Positions 1-5,615 are shown, numbered from the stretch's first letter. The stretch is DNA of 5,615 nucleotides from Myxococcales bacterium (GCA_003155465.1 PMCR01000536.1:1-5615); one strand, 5' to 3'. Made by a program: numbers and translations. The notes: generated by a model from the sequence alone, not told the origin.

Positions 1-575
1 CCGGCCGCGGGTGTGAGATTGCAGGCTTGATAGAGGAGGTCGAGGCGGTGGAAGGAACCGGTTTCCACACTGAGGAGAATGCGCAGGCGAGGCCCGGCCC
101 CCTCAGTGACCGTGAGGAGCAGCGCGGCCAGTTGGTCGAGGGTGGAACCTTTGGCATCCGGGTCGCGGTTGGCGAGAATGGTCTCCAGGTGGTCGAGGAT
201 GAGCAAGGTCCCGGCGTTTGAGCTGCGCGCGAGGCGTACCAGATAGTCAGCCGGGCCATCGCCAGGCGTGGGTGGTTCGCCACGCACGCGCCCGGCGGCC
301 TGCCACAGCTCTTGCTCGATGTCCTCGTAGGCACCGAGGTAGATCCCGGTGACGTCGTGCCTGGCCAGCGCGGGCATGAGCCCTGCCCGCAACAAAGATG
401 TCTTGCCCACGCCCGACTCGCCGGTCAGCGCGACAACTCGATCTCCCTCGCCGCACACCGAGCGGTCGAGCGTCGCGATCTCGTCCACGCGGCCGAAGAA
501 AAGCGCGGCACTGTTTTCATCGTACGGAACAAGCCCCCGGAACGGACCGGGAGTCGGAATGCCGCCGACCGACAT
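1..575 (-). CDS. nSTAND-type P-loop NTPase, N-terminal part (3' end outside window)
   Basis: Partial gene: 191 codons from the ATG at 575 down to the window edge with no stop. The protein opens with the entry motif typical of nSTAND ATPases (GPFRGLVPYDENSAALFFGR, residues 10-29). The Walker A loop GESGVGKTS follows (52-60, Lys58 and Thr59) and then a Walker B-like TLLILDHLE (123-131, Asp128 and Glu131). A later strand, RLRILLSVETGSFHRL (163-178), aligns by eye with the usual 'LLSLRedyLaRL' segment, but Glu replaces the usual Arg. STAND proteins are ATP-dependent signalling switches whose C-terminal repeats sense a ligand. Here only about 10 residues precede the ATPase, so no kinase, TIR, caspase or other effector domain sits at the N-terminus. 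Any effector or sensor would lie beyond the window. No clear Shine-Dalgarno lies before the ATG. The ATPase class is well supported; its biological role is unknown. Confidence 0.86.
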   Translation of the reverse strand, partial: MSVGGIPTPGPFRGLVPYDENSAALFFGRVDEIATLDRSVCGEGDRVVALTGESGVGKTSLLRAGLMPALARHDVTGIYLGAYEDIEQELWQAAGRVRGEPPTPGDGPADYLVRLARSSNAGTLLILDHLETILANRDPDAKGSTLDQLAALLLTVTEGAGPRLRILLSVETGSFHRLDLLYQACNLTPAA

Positions 576-644
576 GGGTAACAGAATAGCCGCACCGACA
601 GAGGAGGGAAGGGGAAAGTGCGGGGGGCGGCGAGCCGTGGTTGG

Positions 645-977
645 CTACTCCTCGGTGCTGACCTCTGACTCAAGGATGACCGGCTCTTCGTCGTAGTCCG
701 CGATCACGGTTTCGCGGCTTAGGGCGTCAGTGGCCGAGGGCGGGAAGAAGCCGTCGACAAGGTCGGCTATCTCGTCATGTGAGGTGCCGCGTTTCACGGC
801 ACCGAGTGCGAAGATCATGTGGCCGTCGTCGATGATCGACAGGTAACCCACGCGGCGGCCGTCGTCGATGGACCAGAGGTCCCAGGCCTCGGCGTTGCGC
901 GTGCGGGTGGCGCGCGTGGCGTAGAAGGTGCGCGGATCGTGCCGGGTGATGGGCGTGATTTTGGGGTCGCGGGCCAT
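645..977 (-). CDS. hypothetical 110-aa protein upstream of the nSTAND gene
   Basis: I do not recognise the family. The product begins MARDPKITPITRHDPRTFYA and has a strand-rich middle (AWDLWSIDDGRRVGYLSIID, residues 31-50). A helix-like SHDEIADLVDGFF follows, and the C-terminal tail is acidic (DYDEEPVILESEVSTEE). There is no signal peptide or membrane segment, so it is probably cytoplasmic. The composition looks like a genuine folded protein with a coherent acidic tail rather than an antisense shadow. It ends with TAG 69 bp before the nSTAND start, on the same strand and in the same frame, which suggests co-transcription and perhaps a partner or regulatory role. No Shine-Dalgarno precedes the ATG (upstream bases GAATCACC). 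An inverted repeat straddles the start region. Confidence 0.62.
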   Translation of the reverse strand: MARDPKITPITRHDPRTFYATRATRTRNAEAWDLWSIDDGRRVGYLSIIDDGHMIFALGAVKRGTSHDEIADLVDGFFPPSATDALSRETVIADYDEEPVILESEVSTEE

Positions 978-1012
978 GGTGATTCAAAGTAGCACGGGGC
1001 AGCCCCGCGACC
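965..1012 (-). other. inverted repeat around the start of the 110-aa gene
   Basis: GGTCGCGGG at 965-973 is the exact reverse complement of CCCGCGACC at 1004-1012. The start codon (975-977) lies in the loop, right against one arm. A smaller hairpin (CGGGG 995-999, loop CAG, CCCCG 1003-1007) uses part of the same left arm of the RNA, so the two structures would exclude each other. This could affect translation, but 9-bp inverted repeats are expected by chance in DNA this GC-rich. Confidence 0.25.
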
Positions 1013-1071
1013 GCACCCAAAGGGATGTGAGGCGACCGATCTCGTCAGCCGCCTGCGTGCGCACCATCTAG

Positions 1072-1350
1072 AAGTACACGCGCGAGGTCCACACCAGGAG
1101 AGGCGAACAGGATTGGGCGGCGTTTCTGAAGAATTCCGCCGAGGACACCTGGGCGCGCGACTTCGTCCAGACCTACGACGTCGTCCCAATCAATGGAGTT
1201 CTCGACGGACAAGTATGGCAGCCAGGAAAGGGGACTACGGGCGGGTGTCAGCTCAGGAAGTGCGCCGTTGACGCCGATTGCGATTGCGGATACTGCGTGC
1301 TCGGAACCTGCGCGGAACGACTGAACCTCTGCTACCCGCGCTACTATTGA
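1072..1350 (+). pseudogene. integrase (rve/DDE) remnant joined in frame to a Cys-rich protein tail
   Basis: An open frame of 92 codons runs from just after an in-frame TAG (1069-1071) to TGA at 1348-1350, with no credible start codon (its only in-frame GTG falls very late). Its first part contains EQDWAAFLKNSAEDTWARDF and then VQTYD. This resembles the segment of transposon integrases that reads roughly 'WxxFLxNHaxxxWAcDFlqtyd' and carries the first catalytic Asp (here Asp of ARDF, codon at 1159-1161). From about codon 40 the resemblance stops. The frame then reads a cysteine-rich end: GGCQLRKCAVDADCDCGYCV, then LGTCAERLNLCYPRYY. That style is common at the end of secreted myxobacterial proteins. 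I read it as a decayed mobile-element fragment abutting the 3' end of another broken gene. The integrase likeness comes from recalled motifs, not a search. Confidence 0.55.
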
Positions 1351-1468
1351 ACGTGTTGGGCCTCAGCTCCCAGGAGCCCGTTGGGACTGGGGCTCGCAGG
1401 GGGGGCCGACGGTGCTCACGCGCGATGGCACCATACTTCGGCGCCAGACTTCGGGAGTGCCCCCAGGA

Positions 1469-1678
1469 TCACGCCCGCGGCGAGGCCGGGCCGCGCGTGA
1501 AGAACACGCGCCAGCGGCCGAGCCAGGCCAGCAGGCGCACCAGCAGGGCCATGGAGAGCGGCCGGGTCAGGCGGAGGGGACGTTTGGACAGGACACTCTC
1601 GACCACGTCGACCGCCTGGTCGAGGGTGTACATGAAGGGCCGCACCTTGGCGCGCGCCATCTTGGTGTCGACATGACC
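1469..1678 (-). pseudogene. C-terminal remnant of a short-chain dehydrogenase/reductase (SDR)
   Basis: On the minus strand the frame reads GHVDTKMARAKVRPFMYTLD and then QAVDVVESVLSKRPLRLTRP, ending at TGA (1469-1471). GHVDTKM matches the PG-x-V-x-T segment that follows the catalytic Tyr/Lys in SDR enzymes. The following 'lsPeeaadvvveal..rp.ri..p' pattern is typical of their C-termini. The N-terminal NAD(P)-binding half and the catalytic residues are absent. The reading frame is closed by a TGA at 1691-1693, only a few codons upstream of GHVDTKM. An ATG at 1658-1660 could formally start a 63-residue protein, but it would begin inside the SDR fold. The fragment lies in the debris zone between the integrase remnant and the first lipoprotein gene. 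A small independent protein cannot be excluded. Confidence 0.55.
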
Positions 1679-1798
1679 GCGACGTCGGTGTCACGGTTGT
1701 TCGAGCGGGGCCACAGAAGGTGTCTGAGTTGTGCGGAAAGCGTCGGATCCGCCCTGGCCCGGTTGGTGCAAGCGGTGATCCGCACTACTCTTCCTTCT

Positions 1799-1803
1799 GG
1801 AGG
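1799..1803 (+). promoter_or_regulatory. ribosome binding site for the Cys-rich propeller lipoprotein
   Basis: GGAGG, six bases before the ATG at 1810. It fixes the start there rather than at the in-frame ATG at 1720, which would add 30 residues ahead of the signal peptide. Confidence 0.75.
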
Positions 1804-1809
1804 CAGACC

Positions 1810-3588
1810 ATGTGGCTCGACCACGCTTGTCAGTTTCACGAGCGTCACACCGGCGCGGGCCAGCGCGGCCTCGGCGCGCTGCTGGTCGCGCTGGCCATGA
1901 TGGCGTGCAGTGGCTCCACCTCGAGCCGTTCGCGGCCGTCAACGGATGGTGGGCCGGCGGCTGACTCGTCTGCGGCGGGGGCTAGCACCGAACCGGGGCC
2001 AGCGGTCGAGTCGGGACCCATCGCCTTGGAAGACGCCTGCGACCGCGTGATGCGGATCCTTTGTGAGAAGGATCGGACCTGCTGTGGCGATCAGAACCTG
2101 ACTGTCGATGTGGAAAAGTGTGTGGTCTGGCGCAGGCAACGCTACGACAGGATGGGGCCCTGGCCGGGAGACTGCGAACCTGGCACGGACACGCCGCCCA
2201 ACTACGATCCGGTGCGGGCCAGCGAGTGCATCAACGAAATAGCCCGCTCGACCCCGGACTGCGTCCTCTCTCTGCGCACCGACGATCCGGCGCGGGCTCG
2301 CATCACCAATGCCTGCGCGGCCGTGTTTCGCTCCACACCGAACGCCCTGCCTGGTCCGGGGGAATACTGTACGGGCTACGACTGCGCGGCGCCCAAAGGC
2401 ATGGTCAGCGAGTGCGAGCTGTTTTCCGACACCAACTATGGCTATTGCAGTCCAGCTCACGCTTTGAGCAAGCAGGGAGAATCGTGCGGCTACGGATGCG
2501 TCGAAGGCCTGGTCTGTATGACTGACAGGACGTGCGACAAGGTCCGGGTGGACGGCACCCCTTGTGATTGGTCCGACCAGTGTTCTTCTGACTATTGCGA
2601 CTACGATTCGAACCTCTGCGTCCCGTCTACCGCGGCCACGACACAACAGTGCAGCCTCCTCGGTGACGTTTCTCGCTACCAGCTCTATTTCGAGGAGGCA
2701 TCGCCTGATAACGGGCCACTTGGAATCAACGATCGCCTCCTCTTGTGGCCCGCAGGACGCAAGGTGGCTAGTCAAGTTCGCTATGCGCCCAAAGATGGGT
2801 CTGGACCGATTGCTGGGTTTTTGGATGGCGCCTCGCACTACGGGCCCCAGCTCATGGACAACGAATACGTCTACTACGAATGGGACTACAAGATTTCCCG
2901 AATCTCGTTCGCGAGCGGGCAGACCGATGTCCTCGCCAATCTCCCCACCGGCGGGCCAAGCAGGTGGACACCCTTTCTCTTGGCAGGGGGAACGATGTAC
3001 TTGATGGCTTCCGCTTGCGAGGCGTTGGCCGAGGTGGATTTGGCGACGGGGCAGTTCCACGCACGCCCCGAGGTCTTGCCGCCCTTCACCCCCTGTGCGG
3101 AGACCGTCTACTGCGTACCCACTCTGGTGGTTGACGGCACCACGGTCTACTGCGCGAGTGGATCGCGGATCGCCGCCTTTGGCGAATCGGGTGCCCTCGT
3201 GCTTACCGACGACGCCACTTTGGGCGACAAGGTCGGAATTCAGCAGCTCGAGGCGCAAGACGGCCGACTCTACTATCTCGCGCAAGGCGAGCTCTTCACC
3301 CTTGACGGGGCGACCCGCACGATCTCCCGCATCGTGCCGCCGGCCGCACCCTCGCCAAACTGGGGCTCGTCCGAGCCGCCTCCCAGCTTGAAGCTCGATC
3401 GCGTGCACGGCCGGCTGTATTGGCTGTCGGAAGGCGCCCTGCAACTCTACGACATCCAGCTGGGGTCATTCGCCTCGCTTGCGGCAGGCGAACTGATCGG
3501 GATATCGGACGCGCAACTGGCGGTGGATCAAGACTACATCTACTGGATGACCTGGAATGGCGTCTTCCGGCGCTCCCTGGCCGAGTGA
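1810..3588 (+). CDS. predicted lipoprotein: Cys-rich N-terminal region plus C-terminal beta-propeller
   Basis: 592 residues. The start is chosen for the GGAGG six bases upstream and for giving a proper signal peptide. A short charged N-region leads into the hydrophobic GLGALLVALAMMAC, with Cys33 as the likely lipidated residue; the lipobox is slightly unusual, with Met at -3 and -2. A Ser/Gly/Pro/Ala linker follows (34-70). Residues 75-281 hold about 22 cysteines, including an ACDRV...LCEKDRTCCG helix pair and Dickkopf-like spacings (GTPCDWSDQCSSDYCD, 249-264). From about 288 to the end, strand motifs recur as in YWT-type propellers: VYYEWDYKISRIS, MYLMASACEALAEVDL, VYCASGSRIAAFG, LYYLAQGELFTLD, LYWLSEGALQLYD and IYWMTWNGVFRRSL. 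That is consistent with about six blades. No catalytic motif is visible. It is probably a surface or periplasmic binding or adhesion protein, with ligand unknown. A long antisense open frame covers the same DNA and is treated as a shadow. Confidence 0.88.
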   Translation: MWLDHACQFHERHTGAGQRGLGALLVALAMMACSGSTSSRSRPSTDGGPAADSSAAGASTEPGPAVESGPIALEDACDRVMRILCEKDRTCCGDQNLTVDVEKCVVWRRQRYDRMGPWPGDCEPGTDTPPNYDPVRASECINEIARSTPDCVLSLRTDDPARARITNACAAVFRSTPNALPGPGEYCTGYDCAAPKGMVSECELFSDTNYGYCSPAHALSKQGESCGYGCVEGLVCMTDRTCDKVRVDGTPCDWSDQCSSDYCDYDSNLCVPSTAATTQQCSLLGDVSRYQLYFEEASPDNGPLGINDRLLLWPAGRKVASQVRYAPKDGSGPIAGFLDGASHYGPQLMDNEYVYYEWDYKISRISFASGQTDVLANLPTGGPSRWTPFLLAGGTMYLMASACEALAEVDLATGQFHARPEVLPPFTPCAETVYCVPTLVVDGTTVYCASGSRIAAFGESGALVLTDDATLGDKVGIQQLEAQDGRLYYLAQGELFTLDGATRTISRIVPPAAPSPNWGSSEPPPSLKLDRVHGRLYWLSEGALQLYDIQLGSFASLAAGELIGISDAQLAVDQDYIYWMTWNGVFRRSLAE

Positions 3589-3762
3589 CCGTGAGTCAGC
3601 CAAGCGGCACACCTGAAGGCAAGAACGCGACACAGCTGCCTGGGGGGCCTCAGAAAACTGAGCGCTTCATCGGGTTCTTGACGGGGCGCACCTGCGCAAT
3701 GGCTCCCTATTGGTTCACACGGCAAATCCGAGACTGGCCCGGGACTTGCTAACTCCTCGGTC

Positions 3763-4740
3763 ATGAATCGTTCCCTTCCAGAGTGGACCAGGTGCTTCGT
3801 CGTCTCCGCTTTTGTCTCGGCCGGGCTTGGCGCTTGTGGTTCAGGTCCTGCGGCCCTTGTGGACAACGGTGGGGCCGACGCCGGCGGTGAGCCTGCGGTC
3901 GCAGTTTCCCCGTTCGCATGCACCGAGACCACGACGTGGCCGAATGACACCAACAGCGGCGCCGCGAGGGTCAGCTATGCCCGCAAGAGCTGGGATGCAA
4001 GCCTTCGCATCCTGGTCGCCGAGTTCGCAACCAGCTCAGACTTCGCGAAGGTGGATACCCTGAAATGGCGCTATGGCCGGGAAGGCCGCGCGCTGACCTA
4101 TCTGGGCGTCGAGCAGCCTTTCCAAACCGACTATCGCTACGACGAGAACGGCAACGTCGTCGACTCTCACTTGTCGTATCCTGCCCTGCCCGATCTGATG
4201 GTTCCGTCCACGGCGAGCGTCTGGATGGGCAGCTCCTTTCAGAATGAATACGACGCCAGCGGCAGGCTCGCGTCGTCGACCGTCACTGACTACGGCCCCG
4301 GGTCGCCAGCAAGCCAAAATCACCGGGTTTTTCACGAGGACGCCGCTGGCCGCTGTGATCGAATCGATACGACCGGCACTTCGGGCACACGGCAAGAGAT
4401 CCGCAGCTACGATGACAACAGCCGTGTCTCGCGCGTCGAAGTCACTGCTGCCGGTTCCGGCTATGCCTGCGTTCATTCTGTTCAGACCAGCACCTACGAC
4501 GACCAGGGCAGGGTCCTCTTGTTCAGTCTCTCGTGCACCGAAACAACCACGTCAAGTGGACGCGGCCTGCAGACGGAGACACACAGCTATCGCGCGGACG
4601 GCAGCGAGCGCATCGATTCCTACGACGGCGTGACCGATGTGTTGGGCCAGAGCCGATCCATCGTCGAGCGCAGCCCCGGGTGCGGGGTCATCGATGCCGC
4701 CATCGGGAGCCCACCCGACAGCCGTTGTCGAGTCCCCTAG
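3763..4740 (+). CDS. predicted lipoprotein with YD (Rhs-like) repeats
   Basis: 325 residues. The signal peptide ends in a good lipobox, AGLGAC, giving a lipidated Cys25. A low-complexity linker follows (VDNGGADAGGEP). Much of the rest is built from YD-type repeats: WRYGREGRALTY (102-113), YRYDENGNVVDS (124-135), EYDASGRLASS (162-172), the degenerate FHEDAAGRCDRID (190-202), SYDDNSRVSRVE (215-226), TYDDQGRVLLFS (244-255) and SYRADGSERIDSYDG (275-289). YD repeats form the beta-cage of Rhs and teneurin proteins. At this length, and with no toxin domain or RHS core end-motif, the protein is not an Rhs toxin and is more likely a small lipid-anchored YD protein. No clear Shine-Dalgarno precedes the ATG; the start rests on the signal peptide. 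It lies 174 bp after the propeller gene and 21 bp before the next lipoprotein gene. Function unknown. Confidence 0.84.
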   Translation: MNRSLPEWTRCFVVSAFVSAGLGACGSGPAALVDNGGADAGGEPAVAVSPFACTETTTWPNDTNSGAARVSYARKSWDASLRILVAEFATSSDFAKVDTLKWRYGREGRALTYLGVEQPFQTDYRYDENGNVVDSHLSYPALPDLMVPSTASVWMGSSFQNEYDASGRLASSTVTDYGPGSPASQNHRVFHEDAAGRCDRIDTTGTSGTRQEIRSYDDNSRVSRVEVTAAGSGYACVHSVQTSTYDDQGRVLLFSLSCTETTTSSGRGLQTETHSYRADGSERIDSYDGVTDVLGQSRSIVERSPGCGVIDAAIGSPPDSRCRVP

Positions 4741-4752
4741 GTTTCTTCCAGC

Positions 4753-4757
4753 GGAAG
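4753..4757 (+). promoter_or_regulatory. ribosome binding site for the 130-aa lipoprotein
   Basis: GGAAG, four bases before the ATG at 4762. It favours this start over the in-frame ATGs at 4777 and 4789, which have no such sequence ahead of them. The spacing is a little short. Confidence 0.5.
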
Positions 4758-4760
4758 TGG

Positions 4761-4779
4761 CATGTATAGTTTGTACATG
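4761..4779. promoter_or_regulatory. perfect inverted repeat covering the start codon of the 130-aa gene
   Basis: CATGTA, a 7-base gap (TAGTTTG), then TACATG. It is AT-rich in GC-rich surroundings and overlaps both the ATG at 4762 and the alternative ATG at 4777. It could be an operator or an RNA fold over the start, or chance. Confidence 0.3.
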
Positions 4780-5154
4780 TTGACGAATATGCACGGATGC
4801 CTACTTGGCATTGCCTGTCTGCTCTCCGGCGTCGCAGGGTGCTATGGAGGATGTCCCCTGGACCACTCGGAGTTGCTTTCTATGAATCCGAACGAGTCCT
4901 GCCTCGTGGTCAAGGGCGGCGACGGGAGCTCGCAGTGCGTGGAAGCCGATCTCCTGATAACCAACAACTGCACAGATACGCTGACCTTCGCCGATGGCTG
5001 GACCGCCAACGGAGGGAAGCTCGTGTTCTATCCGGGGGAATCCGGGCACTACGACGCAAAGTCAACCATGAAGGTAGCCTCCAACCAGTACGTCACGACC
5101 GCGGTTCTCGGTCAACAGACCATCACCTTCACGATAAAGACCTATTCCCGGTAG
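4762..5154 (+). CDS. small predicted lipoprotein, 130 aa
   Basis: The signal peptide (hydrophobic CLLGIACLLSG) ends in a lipobox VAGC, giving a lipidated Cys27. The mature part has two more early cysteines (YGGC, NESC). A strand-rich domain follows (LLITNNCTDTLTFADGW, KLVFYPGESGHYD, YVTTAVLGQQTITFTIKTYS) that resembles a small beta-sandwich. I do not recognise the family and see no catalytic residues. The gene starts 21 bp after the YD-repeat lipoprotein with its own GGAAG site, so the two are likely one transcript. It is followed by two GC-rich hairpins. A secreted binding protein is plausible but unproven. Confidence 0.78.
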   Translation: MYSLYMLTNMHGCLLGIACLLSGVAGCYGGCPLDHSELLSMNPNESCLVVKGGDGSSQCVEADLLITNNCTDTLTFADGWTANGGKLVFYPGESGHYDAKSTMKVASNQYVTTAVLGQQTITFTIKTYSR

Positions 5155-5170
5155 CTTGAGCACGCCCAAA

Positions 5171-5186
5171 GCGCACAACCGTGCGC
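5171..5186 (+). terminator. short GC-rich hairpin after the last lipoprotein gene
   Basis: GCGCAC, loop AACC, GTGCGC: a perfect 6-bp stem 16 bases after the stop codon of the 130-aa gene. There is no T-run after it, so any terminator function is weak or factor-dependent. Confidence 0.35.
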
Positions 5187-5233
5187 ATATCGTCGCGCAC
5201 CACCGTCCAAACCCTCTCCACAATACGTTGTCT

Positions 5234-5260
5234 GCCGCGAACGTCTTGGCGTTCAGCGGC
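5234..5260 (+). terminator. stable hairpin, possible terminator
   Basis: GCCGCGAACG, loop TCTTGG, then CGTTC-A-GCGGC: ten base pairs interrupted by one bulged A. It lies 79 bases after the last stop codon and before the repeat array. It lacks a T-run, so it may instead stabilise the mRNA end or belong to a non-coding RNA. Confidence 0.4.
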
Positions 5261-5333
5261 GAGCCCGCCGCACGAGCGGTTCGTTGATGTTACTCCAATT
5301 CCTCTACGGCGGGATCGTCTGCAACGGCTTTAT

Positions 5334-5615
5334 GGAAAGACCTCACCAAGGTTGACCCTTTTCCGGAAAGACCTCACCAAGGTTGACCCTTTTCTCGTGA
5401 GGAAAGACCTCACCAAGGTTGACCCTTTTCTCGTGAGATCCGCTACAGGAAAGACCTCACCAAGGTTGACCCTTTTCTCGTGAGATCCGCTACAAACGGC
5501 CACGATGTTGCGCGCCGGCATCCGAATCTCCCACTGCGATCAGTACCGAATATTCGTCCTCGGAAAGACCTCACCAAGGTTGACCCTTTTCGAAAGACCT
5601 CACCAAGGTTGACCT
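5334..5615 (+). repeat. array of six copies of a 29-bp element, irregularly spaced
   Basis: Each copy begins GGAAAGACCTCACC and ends GGTTGACCCTTTT. Copies lie at 5334-5362, 5365-5393, 5401-5429, 5448-5476 and 5562-5590, and from 5592 to the window end (the last lacks the first G and is cut off). The copies are identical except the last. Gaps are 2, 7, 18, 85 and 1 bp, and the flank sequence is shared rather than unique, so this is not a CRISPR. Start-to-start distances of 31, 36 and 47 bp put copies in different reading frames, so the array does not encode a repeat protein, although both strands stay open (e.g. KTSPRLTLF, KRVNLGEVF). The core has only imperfect dyad symmetry (AAAG...CTTT). 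Function unknown: a dispersed repeat family, binding sites or a structured RNA are all possible. Confidence 0.92.
5401..5494 (+). repeat. perfect 47-bp tandem duplication within the array
   Basis: 5401-5447 and 5448-5494 are identical. Each is the 29-bp core plus an 18-base tail, CTCGTGAGATCCGCTACA. The preceding copy carries only the first seven bases of this tail, so successive duplications ended at different points. Confidence 0.9.

Noticed and set aside
349..696. Plus-strand 115-codon open frame across the nSTAND start
   Set aside because: It is antisense to the clear Walker A-bearing frame and of low-complexity composition.
1278..1900. Overlapping plus-strand open frames of 132 and 162 codons
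   Set aside because: Arg/Ser/Pro-rich compositions with no domain; they overlap the SDR remnant and the start of the lipoprotein gene in other frames.
1939..3444. 501-codon open frame on the minus strand
   Set aside because: It lies fully inside the plus-strand lipoprotein gene, which has a Shine-Dalgarno, a signal peptide, patterned cysteines and propeller strands. The antisense product shows no recognisable domain; long antisense frames are common at high GC.
3649..3662. Hairpin CTCAG-AAAA-CTGAG between the first two lipoprotein genes as a terminator
   Set aside because: The stem has only five pairs and no T-run follows, so it is too weak to call.
3678..3683. TTGACG as a -35 promoter box before the YD-repeat gene
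   Set aside because: No matching -10 box at a suitable distance.
5181..5521. Open frames on both strands through the repeat array
   Set aside because: The repeat copies fall in different frames (spacings of 31, 36 and 47 bp) and no signal or domain is present; they are open only because the repeat lacks stops.
5334..5615. CRISPR array
   Set aside because: Spacers of 1 to 85 bp, with shared rather than unique sequence, do not fit, and no cas gene is present.

Overview
High-GC DNA whose gene style points to a myxobacterium (Myxococcota). It carries successive lipoproteins with low-complexity Gly/Ala/Ser/Asp linkers after the lipidated cysteine, cysteine-rich 'DADCDCGYC'-type segments, a YWT-like beta-propeller and an nSTAND-type signalling ATPase. 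No sequence identity search was possible, so the lineage is inferred from these features only.

Left part (1-977, minus strand): a 110-residue acidic-tailed hypothetical protein (977 to 645) is followed 69 bp later by the first 191 codons of an nSTAND NTPase (575 to 1, cut by the window edge). The two share one reading frame, separated by a single amber codon and 23 stop-free codons. They are probably co-transcribed.

Middle (978-1809): an 832-bp stretch without an intact gene, holding debris. A plus-strand piece of a DDE/rve-type transposon integrase runs in frame into the tail of a cysteine-rich secreted protein (1072-1350). A minus-strand 3' end of a short-chain dehydrogenase follows (1678 to 1469). 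I see nothing recognisable in 978-1068, 1351-1468 or 1694-1798. This looks like an old insertion and deletion site.

Right part (1810-5154, plus strand): three consecutive predicted lipoproteins. They are a 592-residue Cys-rich plus beta-propeller protein, a 325-residue protein with YD (Rhs-like) repeats, and a 130-residue small lipoprotein only 21 bp downstream of the second. All three should be exported and lipid-anchored. Their substrates cannot be read from the sequence.

Right end (5155-5615): non-coding. Two GC-rich hairpins follow the last gene. Then comes an array of six near-identical copies of a 29-bp element with irregular spacing, in which the 3' flanks of copies 2 to 4 are progressively longer versions of the same sequence. 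The array reaches the window edge. It is not a CRISPR and not coding, because the copies fall in all three frames.
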